Positions 45,001-56,026 of a stretch of DNA of 64,000 nt are shown in pieces (positions within the stretch are counted from its first letter, which is position 1; each line of letters opens with the position of its first letter). Source of the stretch: Patiria pectinifera (lineage: Eukaryota; Echinodermata; Asteroidea; Valvatida; Asterinidae); assembly GCA_029964075.1 (NCBI GenBank), contig CM057144.1:15709281-15773280 (forward strand), given 5' to 3'. The notes beneath the pieces are model-generated. The model saw only the letters and a program-made list of their open reading frames with translations, had not been told where the DNA came from and did no database searches. Both the position numbers and the translations under genes were made by a program.

Positions 45001-48000
45001 AGTTTGGCTCGCAAAATTGTTTTCCTTGTTCACTAGGAAGTATAGAATTGTCAACAAAGAGTGAAGTTTCCTACCACAGAGGCTGTTTTATGGCACTGTC
45101 TTTGGCTTGTTCTTTTCTTGTTTGACTTTTCCATGTTCTTTTCTTGTTTGTTCTTTTTTTGAGCAGAGCTCCTGAAGATCTTGCGGGACCAAGTTACGAG
45201 CCTATTCTGCTTGACGCTGTGCAGTGTAATGGCAGCGAGTCTCTCTTAGCTGAGTGCAGTCACAAGCCTTTCAGAGACACAGCATGTGATGACCAACAGC
45301 AGGCATTAGTAGAATGCCGAGAACCAGCGCTAGAGGGTGAAAATAATACTTATTTTAAATCACTATGAACAATCTAAAAGGTGTTGGATCCAGAACAAAT
45401 TTAGAAATGGAGAACAATGTTCAGAAAAGGGTCATTGTTTCAGACATTACAGATCTGAAACAGTGAACTAGTGCCTGAAATGTCAATCCTTTGTTCACTT
45501 TTCAGACTTTTTGTTGAGAAATCATCGGATGTATGTGGCACAAATAAATTGAACCTAGTCGGTTTTTAGTCAGTTCTGAAGATTTATAAACTTAAATGAG
45601 TTCCTCATAGATTGGTTGATACAATGTAAACAATTGTTTTGACAGATTTGACGCTGCGCATCGCTGACGGCAGCGCTTACCGAGGCCGCTTAGAGGTGGC
45701 CTTCAATGGCGAATGGTTGGCCATCTGCAATGACACCTGGGATATGGCCGCGGCCAACGTCACGTGTCGTCAGATCGGTCTCGGACCAGCGCTCTCGGTG
45801 ACGGCGGAGTTTGAATTCAAGCCGCAGTTCGTAATCTGGAACGAAGTCTCATGTGAAGGAACAGAAGATAGGCTGGCTCAATGCCAGACGTCGCAGAGCG
45901 GACAGTATTCGTGTGCCAGTGGTAAACTGGCTGGCGTGACCTGCAGCCCCTATGGGATACCCAACAAACAAGCAGGTGAATTTTTAAAGCAGAAATATGC
46001 CCAGGGTTAACCCACCCCCCAAATTAGCTTGAATTTTCGTCGTCTTCAATTTCACAATTTCAAGAAATCATCAGAATGAAAGGCAAACTATAAGGTGTTA
46101 TTTCCTTAAATTCAGTTTCGGTTTCATTATCATGTGCAGATAAATTACGTCTGACTGCCGGCATCTTGCCACACGATGGCGCTGTTCAGCTGTACAGAAA
46201 CGGCATCTGGCAGGCAGTGTGTCCGTCGGGCTGGGACGGCAGGGATGCTCTCGTTGCCTGCCGTCAGTTGGGCTATCGCGGTGCTGTCGATAACAACGCG
46301 TTCACCACAGAGGGGCCGTTCTACATGGACAACGTGACGTGCACAGGGTCAGAGTTGAACTTGACTAGCTGTGGGCATGACCTCTTGACGCAAGGAGCGA
46401 GGTGTAAGAATGACGTGGGCCAGCAGGCTGGTGTCACTTGTAATCCCTTTACTGGCATCCAAAGTCCTGCTGGTACAGAATGATTTTTATTCATTTCAAA
46501 CATTAACAGGCATTTTACAAAAATCTACCATTGTACAGGAACCAAGTTTGCAATTTTGTACTTGCACGTGGTTCATTCTTTGTCTTGATAACTAATGACC
46601 TACTCAAAACTCGTTGACAAATTTTCTCAAATAATATTTAAACAAATCCTGATAGTTAAAACTTTGAACCATGGCTGCAAGGTTAAGATTAACATTTACC
46701 AAATTAAAATGGATTCCTAAATTTCCTACCCCTTACCTCAGATACCACGCCCCTTCGTCTCGTCGGGGGAAAGACGTCGCGAGAGGGGCAAGTACAGGTG
46801 TATTTTGCTGGCTCCTGGGGTGCAGTGTGTGGAGGCAGGACCTGGGACTTGAACGCTTCCCACGTGGCCTGCCGTCAACTTGGCTATGAGCGAGCTGAGG
46901 AGACTGGCACAGGAGACGTAGAGAAGGTGAGCTCCTGTCTAGAACAATAACAGCAAACAAATTACCAGTTGCTTAGCACTGAGGCGCAATGATTACAGTG
47001 TCTAGTGTGTTCATATGTGAGTTCAAACCTTAGGGGATTATGGTGTTTGTGTTCTTGGGCAAGAGAGTTTACTACAATTTCCTCACTTTACCAAGGAGTA
47101 TAAATAGGTACCTATGAGGCTAGAGAACAGATTGCGTCGATCCAGAGTGGGTGCCGAAAACTGGGCTGTTGGCCCAATGAACAGGCACAGTGAAATTGAA
47201 ACCAACAAATTGGTCCCAGTCTTGCATGAGAAGCAGTATCTTATAATGTTGCACATTATTTTCATTTCTTGAGTCACAGGGGACGATGTTCTTACTTGAT
47301 GGAGTGGAGTGTCTTGGCACCGAATTGATGTTGTCGGCCTGCGCCCACGCTCCGTGGGGGCAAGTCAACTGTTTACCCAGTCAGACCGCGACAGTCGTCT
47401 GCAAAGAACGTAAGTCGGTGCTTCACAGAGTCTCCATTCAGTATAAAGAACGTTTTTGGTTATAAGAAGATAGTTACAAAATGTTGTCTTTGACAAAAAT
47501 TCACCTGAAATTGGAGCTCTTCTGTTAGAGCTTGGGTGAGACCATTAGGATTTTATGTCACACCTTTAACACTTGCATTGTATTTTGTTACAGTTGTGTT
47601 ACATTGTGTTACAGTTGTATTACATTGTGTTACACTGTGTTACATTGTGTTTAATCCCTGAAGAATCCATAAAACAATATAGCACTGGGTGCGGTATTTG
47701 GTTGTACAGAGAGTAATTAGGCGGGGCAGATTCGGGCGGTACAGGAACTAATAGATTCATTTTCTTCAGGTCCAGATCAAAAAGTCGACACGGGAATAAG
47801 CGATTGGGTCTATGTTGGCATCGTCATCGCGGTCATTGTCATTGTCCTGATCAGTGTCCTAGCCACCTGTGTCACCTGGTCCATGAAGAAGAGAAAAGCC
47901 GAGCGGAGGATCCGTGAGGGGCCCGACCATCAAAACGTCCGACACGAGCATCTGGAACAAAGGGGTGCAGATGCGGAGACGGCGAACAGCTCCAAGCCGG

Positions 48001-48026
48001 CAACTACTGAGACGAAAATGGTGTGA
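42033..48026 (+). CDS. Transmembrane receptor with six SRCR domains, complete, 12 exons
   Basis: Coding exons: 42033-42108, 42330-42547, 42973-43093, 43585-43773, 44053-44193, 44561-44726, 45167-45336, 45646-45975, 46140-46472, 46742-46926, 47280-47409, 47770-48026. All are GT-AG and in phase: 2316 nt, 771 residues. In-frame ATGs at 42,009 and 41,961 would add 8 or 24 residues; 42,033 gives the best signal peptide (MTWQERLLWFALLVFSSVSS). SRCR domains cover residues about 26-138, 139-248, 249-360, 361-470, 471-581 and 582-686, each with the VxCRQLG-type core. Five have the six cysteines of group A; domain 1 lacks the first one (AVTSTGW instead of AVC-GW) but has an extra cysteine near WLCRGTC. 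One membrane helix lies at about 701-723 (VYVGIVIAVIVIVLISVLAT), followed by KKRK and a tail of about 46 residues without tyrosine. A type I cell-surface protein, probably for binding microbes or ligands as in other SRCR scavenger receptors. I cannot assign a one-to-one vertebrate orthologue. Confidence 0.94.
44268..44505. repeat. Degenerate tandem repeat in SRCR intron 5
   Basis: Variants of TTGAAATTTTCTAATTTGAAAA repeat about ten times with a period of about 20-24 bp. Very AT-rich, with many changes between units. It ends about 55 bp before the acceptor of exon 6. Confidence 0.75.
46985..47270 (+). mobile_element. tRNA-derived SINE in SRCR intron 10
   Basis: A degenerate B-box (GAGTTCAAACC) is followed by CTTGGGCAAG, CCTCACTTTACCAAGG and GAGTATAAATAGGTACC, the same ordered blocks as the SINE at 58,422. 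It is older and more diverged. It sits between the two exons of SRCR domain 6. Confidence 0.75.
47585..47725 (+). repeat. Dispersed repeat with minisatellite, copy in SRCR intron 11
   Basis: GTTACATTGT-like units repeat about seven times at 47,588-47,650, followed by GAAGAATCCATAAAACA, GCACTGGG and GAGAGTAATTAGGCGGGGCA. The same series occurs inverted at 31,378-31,531. A lone GTTACATTGTG-like unit is also seen near 48,530. Confidence 0.65.
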
Positions 48027-50538
48027 AGAAAGGATAAGGTGTGAAGGCAGGAAAGCGTTATGTGTACAATGTACATCACTGCCTGGACATTTACTCATAA
48101 TTGTCCAGATGAATCTAGTATATATTCCCCCAGTGGCCTTATCGGGATCCTATGGAGGGGGTCTTATGGAGGGGTACATGGAGGGGCCCCTTTTTCGTAG
48201 GGGGGGAGACTCAATTGGCTTTGAACAATAGGAAAAAGGTCATGTCTGCCTTTCTCAAATTCTGAGGTGGTGGCACAAGTGAGGTGGGGAGGGTGGGCAT
48301 AGCTCTTGAGGGGGGTGGAGAGCCCCCCTCAAAAAAAAAAATTGTTTGAAAACTATAAATAAGTGATCCTATGAAAAATTAAAATGCTCGCATTTTGGAA
48401 TAATAAACAAGAATATTTTCAAGGTGCCAAATATCACCTTGGTTACAGGAAAACAGTTTTTACTAAAAATGTTATTTGATATTAAGATTAATTAGTAACT
48501 CATCTGTAAGCGGAATTGTATTGTTTATTTACATTGTGTTACAAAAGTGAATGATTTGTATATGCATGCCAAGTATCTTTCTAATATATGTTCAATTTTG
48601 TGTTATTTAAGTTTGTGCATGTTTCTGTGTGTAATCAATGTTTTTATATGCATAAAATGCATCTCTGTTCTCATTAACAAATTGTCAGTTAGTGTTAACA
48701 TAACAGTAATAGTAATTTTTATATTGTTTGATTGATACACAAAATGCATTGTTTTAGCTCAGTATAGAAACAAATAATGTCATTTTTTTCTGAAATGGAA
48801 TTATTTCAGTGTCACAACCAAATCCTAGAGGTAATTTATTCAAAGGTTTTGCCAGAAAATTCACCAAAGCTTGAACTTTATACCGACTTTTTTGTAACAC
48901 CGAGGGCAGATATGACTTCATCCATACACTTGCTTTAATTTCAGACAAGAGTTTGAAAATACCGAAATTGTAAAAAATGCCATGACTTCGCGTCTGTAGC
49001 ACCCAGACAAATTTGTGTAATCGTCAGCATCAACAGGGTATTGATTAATTTATTCGTTTTGAGTTTTTACTGAGATAACCACATCGTGCATTCATAAACT
49101 TGTCTTTGAGGTAAGAATTTGTTTTCAATTTTAACCTAGTAATATTTGTGTGTGTACGTGAATGAAGCGCATGTCACGTTTTTTTAATTGATGAAATAGC
49201 ATGCGACGCTCTCGTTGGGATTTGTTTACACTTCTGTGTTTTTCAAGTATGATTTTTTTCGAGGCAAAACATTTTGTGTGTTTAATTTGTGCTTGTTTAT
49301 TGAATCAATTTATTAATAAACATCCTGTGAGGATAATGTGCTTTATTATCATTTAATTGTATAGGGATTACTCTTTTTTTACATGTTATTTAAATTATTT
49401 TAATTTATTCAGCCAACTCCGGTTTTGTAATAGGGAATAGCAGTTTAAACAAATTTGGTTTGTTTGTTTGTTGTTGCAGTGTCATTTTAATGCATTCTCT
49501 TGCCGCATTCACTTGCCGCATTCACTGTCTTTCTTAAATCTTAAAAGTTCTTAGTGGTTTTGAAAAGTTACATTTTGATGAATAAATCAAGTGATATCAG
49601 CAGTAATGTGACATTCGTTTAGATTTCATTGTTATTTTGTTAAATTATGGTGTTCGTTTTAATACCCACTTGTCTACTTTAAATTTAGCCTATTTCAAAT
49701 TTAGCCTAGTTTTCGTTTGCTAAACAAAATCAATTTAAAAAATACGTTATTTCTTTACAAACCACGGCCTTCTTTTCTTTGAATAAAAAAATTGAATTTT
49801 CCGAGAAAAAAATATATTTCTTATGATGATCTTATTCTATACTACAGTACTTAACTTTTGACGCGAGTTTAAAATATTACATTGTAACATGATTTTATGC
49901 ACTTTTACCCTTAATGTACTGGTATCATTCATTTTTTTCCAAACATTTCATTTTTCTTATGCACGAAGACATAGCTGGGGAATCTATCTTGGCTGAAAAT
50001 TACTCATAATTTGTGGACTTCGACTTGTGCCATTAAAAAAAATTTTGGAATCGTGTATATCTGCAGCACTTTTGCGTAATGCTTGACTGGGTTAACTCGT
50101 CTCATTTAGTTAGTTAAACTGATCATTTAGCACACGCGGGAACTATCATCATTAACCGCAAAATAGGAGGATTTGAAAATGAACGGACATTATCTAAGGA
50201 CCTAATTCAAGTCGAGGCTTTTGTAGCCGACCGGCCCTCGGAGTAAACTCGATGATGGCTTGGGGAAATGATGGTCAAGCTCTGTTCTTATTGCTAATAG
50301 AATAATGGACGGACCTACCCGCTTTCAGGGTTAAAGCATTTTGACCGAGGCTCGATCGACAAATTCAGATATTAAATGTTTGTGACAGCACCTTCAAATT
50401 ATGACTCATAATAATTATTGTGTGCTGGAGAAAGTACTGGTCTACACCATTATAAACGATTATCATCTGTAAAGGGTGCCCCCCCCCCAAAAAAAAAAAC
50501 CGAAACGGCATACCAAGTTCCACTATACCTTGAGTCTT
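48027..50538. other. SRCR 3' UTR and following intergenic sequence
   Basis: AATAAA signals at 48,402-48,407 and 49,315-49,320 are candidate ends of the SRCR transcript. The G-rich stretch at 48,150-48,330 and the AT-rich remainder show no gene. Confidence 0.5.
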
Positions 50539-50855
50539 AAACCACCTGTACCAATGGATGGAGAATCTTTTTAGAAGAAATATGATACCAAGATCTCCCG
50601 TTTCGGTTGGTCCAGTAGTTTTGCTGCAGAGCCTATATTTTATGAAGCACACATCTTATATGCAGGCATTGTTACATAACAATTAATACCTCTATCCAAT
50701 TAAGTCAAATTCGCGGGCGCGGTTTAGTACTAATCGAGACAAAATGACTCTTTTTTCGCAAAACAGGCTCTAGATCAAACTTGACCGAATCGGGCGATCT
50801 TGGTATCATTTTTCTTTTTAACAGAATTTCCCATGCATTGATATAGGTTGTTTGG
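50539..50855. repeat. Old inverted repeat, arms about 75 bp
   Basis: The left arm 50,539-50,612 and the right arm 50,779-50,855 match in inverted orientation at roughly three quarters of positions. The core ATGATACCAAGATC-CCCG-TTCGGT is best conserved. This looks like a decayed fold-back or MITE; no clear target duplication was found. Confidence 0.6.
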
Positions 50856-51286
50856 TCTCATGCAGGGTAGCAGAAATTCGCCGTCCCGTATTTTTTGGGC
50901 TATCCTAGCCTATGACGTCATGTGATACATAGGCCTATTGCTATGATATCGCTGCACTCTGTGGACTCCCTATAAACCATATTAGAATTTTTTTTACAAA
51001 TCGGATGTTGTGATTACGTCATGCCAACTTTCAGTCCTCTATTGCACATCGGACATCTCGTAAGATGTGATTGGTGGAGAAGTGGTGACGTAAATAGTTT
51101 AATGTGGGCAAAACAACATGCAAAAGATGCTGGTCGGTTGCCCGTTGTGTATGACGTCACTGGTCTACATACAAAGAGAGAAAGTCAGAGAGTTAAAGGG
51201 TTTATTAGCAGATGTTTGCCTTCAGAGGTGGTCCTTTCGAAATTATACTATATATTAGATCCCGCCATTTGCGTTCTCTTCGTGGT
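50856..51286. other. Intergenic sequence before the composite element
   Basis: Contains an 89-codon open frame at 51,021-51,290 on the plus strand with no recognisable domain; its end runs into the mobile element. I see no other feature. Confidence 0.4.
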
Positions 51287-51949
51287 CTAGTAGGGGGGCC
51301 AATGTACTAGATTTGGGTTCCCGTTGAAATTTCATGTTAATTTATGGCAACCATTATAAATGTAATCTTATGAGTCCTGAGAACAAGAAAATTGATGTTG
51401 CCATTTTTTCCATTGACCTTTAGTGACCTTGACCTGAGGTCAAAGTTCATGGGTCATTTTCACCTAAAATTTGCCTTTCGGAAGGGTTTGCAAAGATTTT
51501 CGAGGCAAGTGAGCACATATTGTATTTGGTTGAGAGTTTCTCCATTATAATAAATGTTATTATTAATGTATTTATGGGTTTTGCTGAAGAAAACATGGGA
51601 AAATGTCACTTTTGCCCGAAAAGGGCCGGATTGTTTTGACCATCTCGCGCAAATTCCGCCCCCCCCCCATGACCTCGGCCATCGAGTGACGAAAAATTAT
51701 GAAACTCGGTACATGCATAGAACAACATAACATGAACAAGCCCAAGAAATTTCATGACTATGGGTTAAAGGGTTTTGGAATTACGGCTAATTAATTATTC
51801 ATAAGCACGTATGGTAATTCAAATGTGTACACTACGTATATGGGAAATTCAGTTTTGACGGAGGGTAGCGCCAAAATATTTCGCTGCGCGGCAACCTGTG
51901 GTTCGAATTTTATGTTTTTGGTATCAAAAGATGCAAGACTCGAGGCTAA

Positions 51950-54615
51950 AAAGTCAGGACAGCTCAGGCCGTGAAATAAATAATTTTTCAAGAGTATCGC
52001 GGAAAAAGTTGAAAGAGGGAAAATCCGCCCCCTATTAGGGCCAAAATATGACCAACCCTTTAGTTCCTGGCATCTAAATATGAAATGTAAAGTGTCCTCT
52101 GCAGTACCGCACTCACACAGGGTGTTTGTAGGTTGAGGAAAATCCCCACTTCTTTTGGTGCGAGCCATTCCAGAGCGGAGGTGATTTAAGCACCTCCAGG
52201 TCTTGCATCCTGCATTGGATCCTGTAGGTAAGGCTTCTGCAGGCTTGATTGGCATCTCATGTAGTGGGGGAGACGCCACAAGCCTGGTCAACCCAGGAGG
52301 CACACACTTGGGTCTTAATAGCAGGGTTGATCGCTTTCAGGTGACTCACAGTGTAGCACTGCTGTGACTGGTCAAGAGCATCGGTCAACGTCTTCCCTTG
52401 GGGACCGTTCCTTTGAAGACGTACTCTACTCTGCCTTTGAATACATGTACTACAAAGAAACGATGGTTCTTCAGTAGAACACCAATAAACTGGGTAAGGG
52501 TCAGGTCTGCCGTCATGTCCAGGATCTTCTGAAGGAGTCAGCAACGGTTAACACTAGTGTAACATATAGATTTGGTGATATAGCCTTTGGTTTGTTTGAC
52601 TATACTATATGTTAGGATAGGGTAGCTGTGGCTAAGAGCAGGATGAACAGAAGACTACGAAGACTATACAAAGACACACTGGTAATGACTATGAGCTCGG
52701 CTATATGGAAAACTGGTTTATTTTCAAGAACTCAATATTCTACCGGTATTGTGTATGTACAGAACTATAACCTCAGACCATACGGCTGCATCAGCTTATG
52801 GGTATGGCTGGGTACTAGAATACGGAAGTTGTAGACAGAAGACAGAGGTTCTGAAGAATTTTGTAGATGAAGACTGGCCAGAGCATAGGGCTGAATCAGC
52901 TTATGGCTATGCCTCTGGTTTCCCAGGGAGAAGAAGAAGAACTCATTGAAAATGGAAAAATGTGGACATTTTATACAGTTTCAGAGGGACCACTTGGAGT
53001 GAAAATAGGAGATGATGTCATATAAGGAAAACATAACTTATATGACATCATTTCTGAGTAAAGGTAGACTGACCATAGACTGACGTAATGGTCAGTCTGG
53101 GGGAGTACCCTTATGAGGTCACTTTCCCCTGTACAAGGGTTAAATCACAGTCTTGGTATGCTGTGGGTGTATTGCTTGTAAAAGAGTGACGTGAAGACCT
53201 TGGCTGTAATGTGGAACACCTGTTGTGAGAGTGGTATCAGGGATGTGTGCTCGAGTCAGTCTAAATTTTGGTCTTACACTATCAAAAGCAGCTGTAAGAT
53301 CAACAAAGACAGCGCCGTTGATCTATTTTTTTTTCTGATGGAAGCAGTCCTTAATGTACTGAGTGAGGTTTAGAAGCTGTCCCGTTGTAGATTTGCCGGG
53401 ACGGAAGCCTGCCTGCCTGTTCCTGTATCAGTTGTTTCTCAATGAAGAGGCAAGAAGGTTGAGGAGGAAATATTCCAGCAACTTGAATGTGTGACTTAGA
53501 AGGGATTTGGGACAATAAGTTTTTACATGCATTGGGTCTTTCCCGGGTTTTAGGAGGGCGATGACCTTCGACTTTTGCCACACTTTAGGTATTGTTTGTG
53601 TGGCGAGGGAGGTGTTGATGAGCTGGAGTAACCAATTTGAGACGTTTGGTCCAAGATGTTTCAGTTCTTTGGTGAAAATGTTATCCAGTTTGGTTGATTT
53701 CCTGTTCTTTATTTTTGCCAGTCGCAAGTTCATTAGCAGAGAAGGATTTGATGAAGCCAATTAGGTCGATGGCGGGGTCTTTCTGGCGGAGCTTGGGTTT
53801 CGGTCGCTTATTAGGAGAACGTGGCACTTTACCATTTAAGTAGCAGTTGTTGTGGGCTATTTGGTTGGCGGTGATGTTACAATGCTGTTCACTTGGCTGA
53901 GCTTTTTTTTATATTACACTCCAAGGCTTGGAGGCCATTATTGGCTTCTTGGCCATAATTTGGTGGTTACCACAAAAGGTTTGCCACAAGCTTTGAAGCT
54001 GTTCTGTTATGGCTGTTATTAATTCCCCAGCTGAGATGGTATCGCCAGCAAGAGGGCTGTTTTCATATAAGTGTTTGTATTTCCTGTAAAGTTCAGCACT
54101 ACGGGATGCTAAGCCTGGGGTGTAATAAGTGCGGCAGCTCGTAGGGATGTTCTTGCACCACCACATCAACAAACCGGTGTCATAGTTATCAGGGGTTGGA
54201 TCAATGTCAGCTAGATGGTGTTTGAGCTCATTGGTGAAGCCTTCACAGTTGGTCTTACTAAGTTGAAACAGCGGTGGAATGGAATTGTTGCGAAGAGACA
54301 GCAGCAGTCACTTTGATTCCAATAGGGCGATGTCGGGTCTTTGGAATGGGGTCAAGGACCATCTTGTTGGTAAGTGAGGCGATGTTGTGGCTCACAAGGG
54401 CTAGAGCAGGGTTGAAACTTTATCTCCAGCCTCCACTGTGGAAAAACTTCTACAGTTTCTCATTGTGAATAAGGCTCAGTTGACTTGCTTCGGCCAGCGA
54501 TTCAAAAGCGTCGACGTCTGTGCTGGAATGATAGCCAATGATGCTGCTGTGGCTATTAAATCCCCGATAATTATGCGTGGCTTTGGCTGTTTTGTGGATT
54601 GTGGCGGTGGCATTA
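51950..54615 (-). pseudogene. Dead non-LTR retrotransposon endonuclease-reverse transcriptase
   Basis: Read on the minus strand from about 54,600. Endonuclease remnants come first (PRIIIGDL near 54,577; KTRHRPIGI near 54,330). The linker follows (LADIDPTPDNYDT; GLASRSAELYRKYKHLYE), then the reverse transcriptase (LDNIFTKELKHLGPN; VWQKSKVIALLKPGKDP; FRPGKSTTGQLLNLTQYI; DLTAAFDSV), broken by a 4-bp duplication and other frameshifts near 53,420. A 719-bp insertion then interrupts the gene at 52,557-53,275. It resumes with TLTQFIGVLLKN and NGPQG, which joins directly to KTLTDALD, so the YADD catalytic segment appears deleted. The C-terminal part WRCLNHLRSGMARTK and CECG...H...C is at 52,060-52,230. 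It resembles the Jockey/CR1/I-like group. It cannot encode an active enzyme. Confidence 0.85.
52557..53275. mobile_element. 719-bp insertion inside the reverse transcriptase pseudogene
   Basis: ACACTA is duplicated at both borders (52,551-52,556 and 53,276-53,281), and joining the flanks restores the expected reverse transcriptase coding order after DLTAAFDSV. The termini read GTGTAACATATAG on one side and TTTTGGTCTT plus ACAC on the other, so TGTAA...TTACA ends are possible and a solo LTR is one candidate. Inside are two adjacent hairpins: ATGATGTCATATAAG with its complement at 53,012-53,054, and AGACTGACCAT with its complement at 53,067-53,098. It also contains a direct repeat CTGMATCAGCTTATGG at 52,788 and 52,889. 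No coding capacity. Confidence 0.65.
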
Positions 54616-54619
54616 GGAT

Positions 54620-54780
54620 GGAAGACTTGGAGGTGCTTAAATCACCTCCGCTCTGGAGTGGCTCGCACCAAAAGCACCATGAAGAAGTGGGGATTTTCCT
54701 CAACCGACAAACACCCTGGGTGAGTGCGGTACTGCAGAGGACACTTCACAATACACATGTATTTCATATTTAAATGCCAG
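54620..54780 (+). pseudogene. Second, inverted copy of the reverse transcriptase C terminus
   Basis: On the plus strand this reads WRCLNHLRSGVARTKSTMKK then WGFSSTDKHPG before a stop, with GECGTAEDTSQ in the next frame. It is the same segment as the minus-strand copy at 52,060-52,211, forming the inner end of the right arm. Confidence 0.8.
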
Positions 54781-55566
54781 GCATTAAAGGGTTGGTCATA
54801 ATATTTCGGCCCTAAAAGGGGGGCGGATTTCCCCCCCCCCCTTCCAACTTTTTCCGCGATACTCTTGAAAAGTTATTAATTTCGCGGCCTGAGCTGTCCT
54901 GACTTTTTAGCCTCGTGTCTTGCACATCTTTTGATACCAAAAACATAAAATTCGAACCACAGGTTGCCGCGCAGCGAAATATTTTCGGCGCTACCCTCCG
55001 TCAAAACTGAATTTCCCCATTATACGTAGTGTACACATTTGAATTACCATACGTGCTTATGAATAATTAATTAGCCGTAATTCCAAAACCCTTTAACCCA
55101 TAGTCATGAAATTTCTTGGGTTTGTTCATGTTAAGTTGTTCTATGCATGTACCGAGTTTCATAATTTTTCGTCACTCGATGGCTGAGGTCATGGGGGGGG
55201 GGGGCGGAATCTGCGTGAGATGGTCAAAACAACCCGGCCCTTTTCGGGCAAAAGTGACATTTTCCCATGTTTTTTTCAGCAAAACCCATAAATACATTAA
55301 TAATAACATTTATTATAATGGAGAAACTCTCAACCAAATACAATTATGTGCTCACTTGCCTCAAAAATCTTCACAAACCCTTCCGAAAGGCAAATTATAG
55401 GTGAAAATGACCCGTGAACTTTGACCTCAGGTCAAGGTCACTAAAGGTCAATGGAAAAAATGGCAACATCAATTTTCTTGTTCTCAGGACTCATAAGATT
55501 ACATTTATAATGGTTGCCATAAATTAACATGACATGCCAACGGAAGTACATTGGCCCCCCCACTAG

Positions 55567-56026
55567 TCGTCAGATTATTTTCTTAGCGATAGCGTTCCTG
55601 CTTGCGGTGCGTGTTCGTCACCAACTGAACTGAATTAACGTGAGCCAACTTTATTGAAGGCTGTTTCTTCCGTAAAGCGTTTACATCAGTCAAGACATAT
55701 AGGCCCTAATGCGTGTGTGAGAAAAAGATTTATGCTTTATTTGTACATGTACTCCGTATCCAATCAAGCGAGGAACCTCGCTTGAAGAATACATTCTTCC
55801 TCGCTTGATTTGAATGTGGGTATTAAAAATAAATAGATCGGAAGATTGCTCAAGTAGAAAAACTGGACATCGCATGATTCCAAAAATCATGGATTCAGTT
55901 GAAATCGATGTGGTTTGTTGTTTGGCTGTTTGTTTGTTCGCTTGAAAAATTTTTTGGCCTGTAAGTTAGTTCCTCCATTGTCATCTTAAACGTCCGCCGT
56001 CTACGAGAAGTGTTCGGTAAATGAGG
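55567..56026. other. Intergenic sequence up to the gap
   Basis: No gene seen. A 13-bp perfect inverted repeat (AATCAAGCGAGGA at 55,762-55,774 and its complement at 55,798-55,810), with a third CCTCGCTTGA between the arms, is the only structured element. Confidence 0.5.
55762..55810. repeat. Short palindromic repeat
   Basis: AATCAAGCGAGGA and TCCTCGCTTGATT flank a 23-nt loop that itself contains CCTCGCTTGA. It could fold in two alternative ways. Function unknown. Confidence 0.65.

Larger units (their letters stand above)
51291..55562. mobile_element. Composite element of 4272 bp with arms of about 0.92-0.95 kb in inverted orientation
   Basis: The left arm 51,291-52,211 and the right arm 54,615-55,562 are inverted copies, by eye well above 90% identical except near the outer tip and in C/G runs. 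Outer ends are TAGGGGGGCCAATGTAC on the left and, inverted, TGGGGGGGCCAATGTAC on the right. The palindromic tetramer CTAG abuts both ends (51,287-51,290 and 55,563-55,566). Each arm contains, from inside out, the C-terminal coding part of a non-LTR reverse transcriptase and then a shared noncoding tail with TGACCTTGACCTGAGGTCA. Between the arms lies the minus-strand endonuclease and reverse transcriptase. It is either two copies of one retroelement inserted heads inward, or a fold-back DNA transposon that has captured retroelement sequence. Confidence 0.85.

Noticed and set aside
51791-52303. 170-codon minus-strand frame as an independent gene
   Set aside because: Its first part is the C terminus of the retrotransposon reverse transcriptase and the remainder is the noncoding tail shared by both arms of the composite element.
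52546-53143. GGTTAA direct repeats as the target duplication of the insert in the reverse transcriptase
   Set aside because: Removing the segment between them does not restore the expected coding order, whereas the ACACTA borders (52,551 and 53,276) do.
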